Assembly (NCBI GenBank): GCA_949290355.1
Contig: CASERN010000009.1
Location: 1 to 64,000, forward strand
Direction: 5' to 3'
Source: an uncultured bacterium
GTDB lineage: Bacteria; Cyanobacteriota; Vampirovibrionia; Gastranaerophilales; Gastranaerophilaceae
Length of the DNA: 64,000 nucleotides
A program made the position numbers and the translations under genes. Under the pieces are notes generated by a model. The model searched no databases and had not been told where the DNA came from. It worked only from the letters and a program-made list of their open reading frames with translations. Positions 54,131 through 63,610 of this stretch are shown here, in pieces; position 1 is the stretch's first letter, and each line of letters opens with the position of its first letter.

Positions 54131-54790
54131 ATGAACAATACTAATATGGTCTATGAACAATCAAGATGTATAGTACATGAATTAAGAAATCATCTTTCAA
54201 TATGCGAGCTATACACTCAAATAATAAAAAGGAACCTTGAACAAGAAGGTATTGAAAATCAATCTATAGATAATGCGCTTAATTGTATCAGCAAATCTAT
54301 CAAAATTATGTGTAACTCTCTTATTGATTTAAAATCTTTAAACAATATAGATATTAGAGAATATAACCTTAAAGATATAATTGAACAAGGCGTAGAAATG
54401 TCTAAGGTATATATTCACGATAAAAATATCAAAATAAAATGTAATATAAAAAACAATGCAACAGTACTTATAGACGAAAATAAATTCTTAGCCTGTATCG
54501 TAAATATTATAAAAAATGCAATTGAGGCAATTGATAGAGCCGGCGAAATCAACATAAAACAAGAAATTATTAATAATAAAATTTCAATTAAAATTTCTAA
54601 TAACGGACAAGCAATATCAAAAGAGAAACAAGATGAAATATTTAGAGAAGGCTATACAACAAAATCAACAGGAAGTGGACTCGGATTGCATATTTGTTCT
54701 GAAAATTTAAAAGCACAAAGTGGAATTCTACGCTTAAATAAATCAACTCCAAAAGTTACGGAATTTGAAATTATATTACCTGTTGCTTAA
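54131..54790 (+). CDS. soluble sensor-less histidine kinase
   Basis: The 219-residue protein has only a kinase core. VHELRNHLSICELYTQIIKR carries the phosphoacceptor His, ACIVNIIKNAIEAIDRAGEI the N box, and KSTGSGLGLHICSENL the G2 box. The G1 loop reads ISNNGQAI, with Asn in the place of the usual Asp. No signal peptide, membrane helix or PAS/GAF sensor is present, so the signal must come through a partner or the cytoplasm. It pairs with the preceding regulator; a 13-bp hairpin lies between the genes. Confidence 0.87.
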   Translation: MNNTNMVYEQSRCIVHELRNHLSICELYTQIIKRNLEQEGIENQSIDNALNCISKSIKIMCNSLIDLKSLNNIDIREYNLKDIIEQGVEMSKVYIHDKNIKIKCNIKNNATVLIDENKFLACIVNIIKNAIEAIDRAGEINIKQEIINNKISIKISNNGQAISKEKQDEIFREGYTTKSTGSGLGLHICSENLKAQSGILRLNKSTPKVTEFEIILPVA

Positions 54791-54804
54791 AATTTTACAA
54801 ATAA

Positions 54805-55518
54805 TTATTCATTAAATTCTTGAATAGAAATTGATTCAATACCATTTAGTTTTTGGTAATTTTTATACAAATCCTGAATAGGATGACGACCAACAAAATC
54901 AAGAATTACAACAATTTTAGTCAAATTATCATCTTGTTTGTTTAATTTTCTGGAAATTTCTCTTAAATGTTTGCTGTTTTCAATTATATAATCATAAATA
55001 TCATTTGAATTTTCATTAAGGCAAGAAATACTCATCTTTAAACGTCTTGTATTTTTGGTACTTGAAATAAGAACATTTTTTTCAAAAAGTCTAACTGATA
55101 CAAGAACAAGAATTGATAGAATAGTCGCAACAATCGCTAAGCCATACATACCTGCGCCACAAGCCATTCCAATACTTGCAGAGACCCATAATGTTGCAGC
55201 TGTAGTTAAGCCAAAAACAGTAGCCCCATGTCTTAATACAGTACCACCACCGATAAAACCAATACCGGTTACAACTTGTGCAGCAACACGAGCTGTATCT
55301 CTGGTTCCTAATTCATCACCTGTAACTGATACCTCTGGGAAACCATAAATTGATATAATAGTAAATAAACAAGCTCCAAGACAAACTAAAATATTAGTTC
55401 TCAAACCTGCATATTTATTTGTCATTTCTCGCTCTAAACCGATAGCAAAACCCAAAAGAATTGAGGCTAAAACTCTTATTACTAATGTTATATCAAAAAT
55501 TCCAGAAACAACTTCCAT
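54805..55518 (-). CDS. MgtC/SapB-family membrane protein
   Basis: The 237-residue protein has the MgtC membrane domain: LASILLGFAIGLEREMTNKY, GLRTNILVCLGACLFTIISI, AAQVVTGIGFIGGGTVLRHG and TTAATLWVSASIGMACGAGM. A cytosolic C-terminal domain of about 80 residues ends the protein. In pathogens MgtC inhibits ATP synthase and is needed at low Mg2+; in commensals the role is less clear. It stands between the kinase gene (convergent) and the opp genes (same strand, 11 bases). Confidence 0.9.
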   Translation of the reverse strand: MEVVSGIFDITLVIRVLASILLGFAIGLEREMTNKYAGLRTNILVCLGACLFTIISIYGFPEVSVTGDELGTRDTARVAAQVVTGIGFIGGGTVLRHGATVFGLTTAATLWVSASIGMACGAGMYGLAIVATILSILVLVSVRLFEKNVLISSTKNTRRLKMSISCLNENSNDIYDYIIENSKHLREISRKLNKQDDNLTKIVVILDFVGRHPIQDLYKNYQKLNGIESISIQEFNE

Positions 55519-55529
55519 ACTATACCTTT

Positions 55530-56597
55530 TTATCTTTGCTTACTTTTAGGATCCAATATATCCCTTATTGTATCACCAATTAAGTTAAATGCCAATACAG
55601 CAATAAAAATTAAAAATCCCGGAGTTAAAAGCCAAGGGCGATAAATTATATTTGTATATTCTTGAGCTTCTTTTAACATATTACCCCAACTAGCATCAGG
55701 CTGTTGGATACCAAGACCTAAAAAGCTCAATCCTGACTCAGATAAAATGTAAGAAGGGACAGATAAAGTCATTGCAACAATTACAAAACTCGTAGTCTGC
55801 GGCAAAATATGTTTTACAATAATTCTAAATTTTGAAGCTCCAATTGATTTTGCGGCCTGAACATATTCTTGATTTTTAATTGATAAAACCATTCCTCGAA
55901 CAACTCTGGCAAAACTTGCCCAACCAATAAGAGCAAGAATTACAACAATGAGCATAAACCTTTGTACACTTGTCATTCCTGATGGCAAAATTGACGCTAA
56001 TATAATTAAAAGATAAAAACTCGGAATAGACATTACAGCCTCTGCAAATCGCATCATAATCATATCAACTTTTCCACCAAAATATCCGGCAATCCCCCCA
56101 TATAAAAGACCTATAGGGAAAAGTACAAACAATGCAAGAAATCCAATAGTCATAGAGATTCTACCACCGAAAAGGATTCTGGAAAAAACATCACGACCGT
56201 TTATATCAGTACCTAATAAAAATAATCTTCCATTATCATCAGTTGTTACAAGATGTCGTTTCATAGGTATTATACCTAAGAATTTATATGGCTGACCTTT
56301 AGAGAAGAATTTAACATAATGCTTTTGACTTCGATCAAGAGTATAAACAATTTTTAAATCTAATGGATCAAATTCCCTTTTGTAATTATAAGTATATGGT
56401 CTTGAGAATTTTCCATTTTCATCAATAGTAAAAATCTTAGATGGCGGAACATAAGCCATAGATCTGTCAGAAAAATCTTTAGTATAAGGTGCAATAAAAT
56501 CAGCAAAAAATAACGCTAAATAGATTATTCCAAGTAAAATCAGAGCAATTCTTGCAAATTTATCTTTCCATAATTGTTTAATCAAATCTCTTATCAT
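55530..56597 (-). CDS. oppC: peptide ABC transporter permease, OppC type
   Basis: The 355-residue permease has six predicted helices and the EAA loop (RVVRGMVLSIKNQEYVQAAK, SIGASKFRIIVKHILPQTTS). It ends with the typical LSFLGLGIQQPDASWGNMLK. The N-terminal OppC_N region and a longer periplasmic insert (about 40-110) are present. It overlaps oppB by 4 bases. No oppD or oppF ATPase gene is found beside it. Confidence 0.9.
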   Translation of the reverse strand: MIRDLIKQLWKDKFARIALILLGIIYLALFFADFIAPYTKDFSDRSMAYVPPSKIFTIDENGKFSRPYTYNYKREFDPLDLKIVYTLDRSQKHYVKFFSKGQPYKFLGIIPMKRHLVTTDDNGRLFLLGTDINGRDVFSRILFGGRISMTIGFLALFVLFPIGLLYGGIAGYFGGKVDMIMMRFAEAVMSIPSFYLLIILASILPSGMTSVQRFMLIVVILALIGWASFARVVRGMVLSIKNQEYVQAAKSIGASKFRIIVKHILPQTTSFVIVAMTLSVPSYILSESGLSFLGLGIQQPDASWGNMLKEAQEYTNIIYRPWLLTPGFLIFIAVLAFNLIGDTIRDILDPKSKQR

Positions 56598-57571
56598 GCC
56601 TGATTGCCTCCTCTTATTCTAGGATCAGTAATAATAAGTAATATATCTGCAATCAAATTACCTAAAATCAACATTACCGCCCCCATCATTAAAGAAGCCA
56701 TAACAAGATTTATATCCGATTTCAAAACAGCTTCTAATATTAATCTTCCAAGTCCAGGGTATTGAAAAACATATTCTGTCAGAGCTGCGCCACTTAATAA
56801 TCCGGCAAATTCAAATCCTAAAAGTGTAATCAAAGGATTCACCGCATTTCTCAAAGCATGTTTAAAAATCACCTTAAATTCACTTAGCCCTTTAGCTCTA
56901 GCGAATTTAACATAATCACTGTCTAGCACATCCAATAAATTTCCTCTCATCTGTCTTTGCAATCCGGCTAAAGACAATGTAAATAAAACTGTTACCGGTA
57001 AAACCAAATGATGAGTAACATCAAAAAGTTTTTGAGAAAAAGTCATCTCCATAAAATTAGAACTTGTAAGTCCTCCAACAGGGAACCAACCGGTCTTAAC
57101 CGCAAATATAAGCAATAAAACTGCAAAGAAAAATGATGGAATTGCCATCCCAATACTTGTTAAAACTGTCAAAATCCTATCAAAAGGAGTTCTCCAATTA
57201 ACAGCAGCAAGTATACCTAAAGGAACACCGACAGACCATGATAAAAATATAACGATTAATGTTAACAATAAAGTGTTCGGAATTCTTTCTTTTAGTTTTT
57301 CACTAACCTGCTCACCATTTGAAGTTACTCCCAAATCACCTTTTATAAATGATTTTGCCCATTTCCCATATTGGACAATTATTGGTTTATCAAGTCCTAA
57401 TCTTTCGGTTTCCTTTTGCAAAGTTTCTTTAGAAACTGACGGATTAAGTCTCAGTTCTGCCAAAGGGTCAACAGGAGATAATCTTATTATAAAAAAGCTT
57501 ATCAAAGAAACTATTATAAGCAATGGAATTGTCTGCAATATTCTTTTTAAAATATATATTAGTATTTGCAT
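56594..57571 (-). CDS. oppB: peptide ABC transporter permease, OppB type
   Basis: The 325-residue permease opens with YILKRILQTIPLLIIVSLIS and FFIIRLSPVDPLAELRLNP, the OppB/DppB signature. The EAA loop reads YVKFARAKGLSEFKVIFKHA and the C-terminal part ALTEYVFQYPGLGRLILEAV. With OppC it forms the membrane channel. The start codon overlaps the oppA stop. Confidence 0.92.
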   Translation of the reverse strand: MQILIYILKRILQTIPLLIIVSLISFFIIRLSPVDPLAELRLNPSVSKETLQKETERLGLDKPIIVQYGKWAKSFIKGDLGVTSNGEQVSEKLKERIPNTLLLTLIVIFLSWSVGVPLGILAAVNWRTPFDRILTVLTSIGMAIPSFFFAVLLLIFAVKTGWFPVGGLTSSNFMEMTFSQKLFDVTHHLVLPVTVLFTLSLAGLQRQMRGNLLDVLDSDYVKFARAKGLSEFKVIFKHALRNAVNPLITLLGFEFAGLLSGAALTEYVFQYPGLGRLILEAVLKSDINLVMASLMMGAVMLILGNLIADILLIITDPRIRGGNQA

Positions 57572-59409
57572 TAATTATTATCCTCAATATAAATTTCCTG
57601 AATATTATGAGTAACTCCGCCAAGACTTGTCGGATATATATTTTTAAATTTATTCCTTAAAGCAACAATTCTAATTGGAGAATAAATGTAAATCAAAGGT
57701 TTCTCATCGTACACAATTGCTTGATATTCATCATAATACTTTTTACGATCTTCAAATTTAGTAGCAAGTGCTCCTTGAGTATATAAATAATCTAAACGTT
57801 TTTCAAAAGGATAGCGTTTACTGTTCAAGTCTTTTTCTAATCTTTGATTAAATATATGCAAAGTACCATCTGACAACCAAACGTTTTTCCCTCCATTAGG
57901 CTCCAAAGGAGATCCCGTAAATCCCATTATTACCATATCCCAATCAAGAGTTGCCATCAATTTATTTACAAGAGAATTAAATTCAATAGGCTTAAAATTA
58001 ACTTTCATTCCTAAATCTTCAAGATCCTGCTTTACCATAACACCAATAGCTTCACGTTCTGTATTTCCTGCATTTGTATATAAATCGAATTCAACATGAT
58101 TTCCGAATTTATCAATCAAATGACCTGCCTTATCCCAATGGAAACCTGATTTTTTTAATAGCTCTTTTGATTTTTCAATATCTTTATCATAACCTTTCAA
58201 ATTTTTATTTAAGAATATTGAATTTAATGTTTCCGGTGTAAATAAAGGTTCAGCAAGACCATTTGCAATATTAAACACCATATTTTTTCTATCTATTGCA
58301 TAATCTACTGCTTGACGGAAATTTTTATCTTGAAACCACAATTGTTTTTTAGGATCTACATAATATTTACCCTTATCATTTTTACGGTTATTCATATTCA
58401 TTGCGATATACATAGTTCCTGTATCAGGACCTATGTTATAAACCGTAAAATCGGAGTGTTTTTCCATTTCTTTAAAACGAGCTACATTTGCACCTTGCAG
58501 ACTTATTTCATCTAATTCTCCACCTTCAAACTTTAGCACTTGGTTGTTTATATCCCCGACAATTAAATATACAAGTTTATCTAAGTATGGAACTTTTTTA
58601 TCATTTTTGTTAATTACATAATAATTAGGATTTCTTTCAAATACGACTCTTTGTGCAGGAACGTATTCTCTTAGTTTAAATGCACCTGATATTACAAAAT
58701 CTTTTGGCGGAGTATTTGTTGAAAGGAAACCATCGAAATATGCTTTCCCTCTTTTTACTGCAGGTTCAAAAATATGCTTAGGAGCAATTGGAGACGATAA
58801 CATTCTCAAAAACGGAGCAAAAGGCTCAGGGGTTACAAATTTAACCGTATAATTATCAATTTTTTCTACTGTTGGCAATTTACCGTCAATCACAATAGAA
58901 TCTCTTATTGATGTATTTCCAAACCCGTCAAAGATTATATTTTGCCAAGTAAATACAACATCATCAGCTGTAATAGGTCTTCCATCAGACCATTTTATAC
59001 CATGGCGCAAATTTACAATATAAACACAACCATCAACACTAAAAGATTTTGCAAGTTTAGGTATTGTATCTCCGCTTACAGGATCAGTTGTAACAAGCCC
59101 ATCATACATAATTTCAGACATTTGAGAAGATATATTGTCCTTTGAATTAAATGGATTAAAAGTCTTTGGTCCCTCTCCAATTGTAGAAGATACAAAAGTC
59201 CCTCCAAATTTTCCAATAGGCACTTGAGATTGTAAATAATCAACACCGTTTATTGTAACATTTTTTTCAACAGGGTAACTATTAGCAATAATCTGAGTCT
59301 TAGGACGCAACACAGGCTTTGTTTTTTGTGGAACATCAGCCCTTATACAGGCTCTACTAAGCCCCAAAACTATTAACAAAACTAAGATAACATAAATAAC
59401 CCGTCTCAT
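57571..59409 (-). CDS. oppA: oligopeptide-binding protein, SBP_bac_5 family
   Basis: The 612-residue substrate-binding protein starts with a signal sequence (VIYVILVLLIVLGLSRACIR) whose Cys could be lipidated, though the LSRAC context is not a canonical lipobox. GPKTFNPFNSKDNISSQMSE, LRHGIKWSDGRPITADDVVF and DKNFRQAVDYAIDRKNMVFN are family motifs. It binds peptides in the periplasm and delivers them to OppBC. It is the first gene of the oppABC unit. Confidence 0.9.
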   Translation of the reverse strand: MRRVIYVILVLLIVLGLSRACIRADVPQKTKPVLRPKTQIIANSYPVEKNVTINGVDYLQSQVPIGKFGGTFVSSTIGEGPKTFNPFNSKDNISSQMSEIMYDGLVTTDPVSGDTIPKLAKSFSVDGCVYIVNLRHGIKWSDGRPITADDVVFTWQNIIFDGFGNTSIRDSIVIDGKLPTVEKIDNYTVKFVTPEPFAPFLRMLSSPIAPKHIFEPAVKRGKAYFDGFLSTNTPPKDFVISGAFKLREYVPAQRVVFERNPNYYVINKNDKKVPYLDKLVYLIVGDINNQVLKFEGGELDEISLQGANVARFKEMEKHSDFTVYNIGPDTGTMYIAMNMNNRKNDKGKYYVDPKKQLWFQDKNFRQAVDYAIDRKNMVFNIANGLAEPLFTPETLNSIFLNKNLKGYDKDIEKSKELLKKSGFHWDKAGHLIDKFGNHVEFDLYTNAGNTEREAIGVMVKQDLEDLGMKVNFKPIEFNSLVNKLMATLDWDMVIMGFTGSPLEPNGGKNVWLSDGTLHIFNQRLEKDLNSKRYPFEKRLDYLYTQGALATKFEDRKKYYDEYQAIVYDEKPLIYIYSPIRIVALRNKFKNIYPTSLGGVTHNIQEIYIEDNN

Positions 59410-59466
59410 AGTTTTAGAATAACATAAAAAAACTTTTTGTTTATAGCCGAAATAGGGAAATACTAA

Positions 59467-60156
59467 TTACCAAGGATAATCAGGAGCAATAGTCCAACTA
59501 TCCATTTCTATCAACCTTGAGCAATAACTTCCAGGGCCAAGAACACCACCAGAAGCATTTATATTACATTGCCCGCTAGTTCCGCTGCCTTTGACATCAT
59601 TACGCCTTCTAAACGCATTATTTAAATCATCCGAATACTGATTATATGTATGTAAAGCATTATTGTATACAGAAAATGCAAAAATATCACGCCCTACTTT
59701 ATTTGGTCCTCGATCTCCATTTAAATCTACGAGAATATGATATTTCACTTGTAATCCAGGATAAAGCCAAAAGAATACGTAAGTTCCATCACTTAATACT
59801 AACATCGGGAGTTGCATAACTCGCGTTACCCCAGACAAGTCTGTATAAGTATGTTGATATATTGCCTCGGACTTTCTATCTTCTACAACCTGAAGATATG
59901 GGCGATAGTATTTTTGTTCAAAATCATACCCACTCAAAGTAAAATCCCAATTATTAACATCGCCATATTCATTTTTTGCAAATTCTGTAGCCTGCTTCAA
60001 AGTAGAATATGTCTTTTTTAATTGAGTAACAGTCTGCTCTTTTTGATAATTAGTTATTACTATCGGAATCGTTAGTGCTGCGACAACTCCTATTATTCCA
60101 AGAGTTATAAGAACTTCTGCTAACGTAAATCCCAAGCGTGCCGCTTGACCCGACAC
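59467..60156 (-). CDS. type IV pilin-like prepilin protein, possibly phase-variable
   Basis: From the GTG at 60156 the product is 229 residues: SGQAARLGFTLAEVLITLGI gives the prepilin cleavage site and membrane helix, and VDLNGDRGPNKVGRDIFAF is the block shared with the other prepilins. The GTG has no ribosome-binding site. The frame stays open upstream through a G10 run to a TGA. A well-placed AAAGGAGCT and ATG (60242) lie in another frame that is joined only if the run has 11 or 8 G; the product would then be 258 residues. As given, translation from that start would end early. Confidence 0.82.
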   Translation of the reverse strand: MSGQAARLGFTLAEVLITLGIIGVVAALTIPIVITNYQKEQTVTQLKKTYSTLKQATEFAKNEYGDVNNWDFTLSGYDFEQKYYRPYLQVVEDRKSEAIYQHTYTDLSGVTRVMQLPMLVLSDGTYVFFWLYPGLQVKYHILVDLNGDRGPNKVGRDIFAFSVYNNALHTYNQYSDDLNNAFRRRNDVKGSGTSGQCNINASGGVLGPGSYCSRLIEMDSWTIAPDYPW

Positions 60157-60194
60157 TAATTTTTTAAAGATATCTGAAAACCCTTGATATGGGC

Positions 60195-60242
60195 TCAGAT
60201 ACGCCCCCCCCCCGAAACTGTATACTCGTCAATCTTTTGCAT
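60195..60242 (-). CDS. 15-residue leader ORF with G10 tract, upstream of prepilin
   Basis: AAAGGAGCT, 7 bases and ATG start the ORF MQKIDEYTVSGGGRI, stopping at TGA. The ten G (C10 at 60204-60213 on plus) occupy the end of codon 10 and codons 11-13. Its length, ribosome-binding site and core (AAGATT-GACG, ACAG, TTTC, G10, CG) match the leader at 715-762. A change of one G upwards or two downwards continues the reading into the prepilin below. It is probably the true 5' end of that gene. Confidence 0.65.
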   Translation of the reverse strand: MQKIDEYTVSGGGRI

Positions 60243-60445
60243 TTTCAAGCTCCTTTTGCTTCTTCATTAAAATCTATATATACATAATAAAATATTTTCA
60301 ATAATTTTTCAATAACTAATTTTTCAAATTTAATAAATTTATCCATCAGTATTTTTCTTATGTCAACAATAAATTTACGTAAGATATATTCAATCGTTAA
60401 TTTTTCCTTAAGAAAATTAATTTTTTCTCAATTCCGTTATATAAA

Positions 60446-60451
60446 TATAAT
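60446..60451 (+). promoter_or_regulatory. probable -10 box of groES-groEL
   Basis: A perfect TATAAT about 88 bases before the groES ATG; no good -35 sequence is seen 16-18 bases upstream. The CIRCE inverted repeat (TTAGCACTC-N9-GAGTGCTAA) is absent, so HrcA control is not supported. Confidence 0.4.
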
Positions 60452-60460
60452 GTGCAAGTA

Positions 60461-60510
60461 ATCCTGAATTTGTTTCAGGATCTTATGAGATTCTGAAACA
60501 AGTTCAGAAT
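60461..60510. repeat. paired inverted palindromes upstream of groES
   Basis: ATCCTGAATTTGTTTCAGGA (60461) plus T is an 8-bp hairpin. ATTCTGAAACAAGTTCAGAA (60490) plus T is another of the same geometry. The second is nearly the reverse complement of the first (20 of 21 positions pair, G-T allowed), so they can also fold into one long stem. From memory, this TCCTGAAACAAGTTCAGGA-type unit is a dispersed intergenic palindrome in many bacteria. It would lie in the groES 5' leader. Confidence 0.6.
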
Positions 60511-60538
60511 GAAAGGTTAGGAGAAAAGGAGAAATATT

Positions 60539-60823
60539 ATGTTAAAACCATTAGGAGACAGAATTGTAATCAAAGTAATTGAAGACACTGAACAAACATC
60601 TGGCGGAATTTTCATTCCTGACAGTGCAAAAGAAAAGCCTCAAAAAGGCGAAGTTGTTGCAATTGGTCTTGGAAAATTAAATGAAAAAGGCGAAAGAGAA
60701 CCAATGGATGTAAAAGTAGGCGATACAGTTCTTTATGCTAAATATGCAGGTACTGATATAAAAATGGACGGTGTTGAATACAAAATTTTATCAATTAAAG
60801 ATGCATTAGCAATTATTGAATAA
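60539..60823 (+). CDS. groES: co-chaperonin GroES
   Basis: The 94-residue protein is complete: [20 protein letters not shown], the mobile loop [20 protein letters not shown], and [20 protein letters not shown]. It caps GroEL during folding cycles. AGGAGAAAAGGAG precedes the ATG; groEL follows after 21 bases. The upstream spacer holds the paired palindromes. Confidence 0.97.
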   Translation: MLKPLGDRIVIKVIEDTEQTSGGIFIPDSAKEKPQKGEVVAIGLGKLNEKGEREPMDVKVGDTVLYAKYAGTDIKMDGVEYKILSIKDALAIIE

Positions 60824-60841
60824 TTTTTATAGGAGAAATAA

Positions 60842-62488
<1,647 letters not shown>

Positions 62489-62561
62489 TGGACGAAGTCC
62501 ACTCCTGCTCATCGGCAAGATGTTAATCAAGACCGCTGATTTAAAAAATCAAAAAACTTAT

Positions 62562-62606
62562 AAAAGACATGTATTAGCGCTTTAGTTGGTACATGTCTTT
62601 TGTAAT
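62562..62606 (+). terminator. intrinsic terminator after groEL
   Basis: AAAAGACATGTA (62562-62573) pairs with TACATGTCTTTT (62590-62601). A smaller hairpin, GTGGAC-GAA-GTCCAC, overlaps the groEL stop region. Confidence 0.75.
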
Positions 62607-62630
62607 AAATATAAAAAATTCTTGTGCAAT

Positions 62631-63551
62631 TTATTCAAACAATTCACTTGATAAATATCTTTCACCTGTATCAGGTAAAATCACAACTATATTTTTTCCT
62701 TTGTTTTCTTCTTTTTTTGTAATTTCTAAAGCTGCGTACATAGCTGCTCCTGATGAAATCCCGCATAAAATACCTTCCATAGAAGCTAACTTTCTTGCGA
62801 TATCTAGCGCATCCTCATCCCTTACAGGAAAAATTTCATCAATAACATCTTTATCAAAATTTCCAGGCACAAAATTAGCACCAATTCCTTGTATACCATG
62901 AGTACCAGCACATTTTCCAGAAAGCACTTGAGACGAAAAAGGTTCAACTGCTACTGATTTGATATTAGGATTTTTTGATTTTAAACTTCTTGCAATCCCG
63001 CAAATAGTACCGCCTGTACCAACACCCGCAATCACTATATCAATTTTACCTGACATATCATTCCATATTTCTTGCGCTGTAGTTATTTCATGAACCTGTG
63101 GGTTAGCAGGGTTATCAAACTGTTGAGGAATAAAAGAATTTTTAATTTCTTTATTTAATTCATTTGCTTTATCCACAGCGCCTTGCATTCCTAACTTACC
63201 ATCAGTTAAAACGATTTCGGCACCATAAGCTTTTAAAAGCTTTCTTCTTTCCAAACTCATTGTCTCAGGCATTGTAAGAATCATTTTATATCCTTTTACA
63301 GCACATACCATTGCAAGTCCAATACCTGTATTCCCGCTGGTTGGTTCAATTATTACTGAATCTTTATTAATAAGCCCCTTTTTTTCAGCATCATTAATCA
63401 TATTTAAAGCCGGACGATCCTTTGTAGATCCTCCGGGATTAAAACTTTCAATTTTAGCATAAACATTTGCTAAACCTTTTGCATTTAATTTATTAATCTT
63501 GACAGTTGGAGTATTTCCAATTACTTCCAAAACATTATCATACAAAGCCAT
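62631..63551 (-). CDS. cysK: cysteine synthase A
   Basis: The 306-residue PLP enzyme has VIGNTPTVKINKL, the PLP-lysine in ESFNPGGSTKDRPALNMIND, the substrate loop EPTSGNTGIGLAMVCAVKGY, the phosphate cup GVGTGGTICGIARSL and EGILCGISSGAAMYAALEI. It makes cysteine from O-acetylserine and sulphide. The ATG at 63551 gives the common MALYDNVLEVIGNTP start and follows AAAGAG; a GTG 9 bases upstream is less likely. Confidence 0.95.
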   Translation of the reverse strand: MALYDNVLEVIGNTPTVKINKLNAKGLANVYAKIESFNPGGSTKDRPALNMINDAEKKGLINKDSVIIEPTSGNTGIGLAMVCAVKGYKMILTMPETMSLERRKLLKAYGAEIVLTDGKLGMQGAVDKANELNKEIKNSFIPQQFDNPANPQVHEITTAQEIWNDMSGKIDIVIAGVGTGGTICGIARSLKSKNPNIKSVAVEPFSSQVLSGKCAGTHGIQGIGANFVPGNFDKDVIDEIFPVRDEDALDIARKLASMEGILCGISSGAAMYAALEITKKEENKGKNIVVILPDTGERYLSSELFE

Positions 63552-63610
63552 ATAAATCACTCTTTCTTATTAAAGTACTAAATATATGGCATAATTATAT
63601 AATAAATAAA

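Noticed and set aside
60245-60538. CIRCE/HrcA operator expected before groES
   Set aside because: Neither TTAGCACTC nor its inverted partner is present in the spacer.
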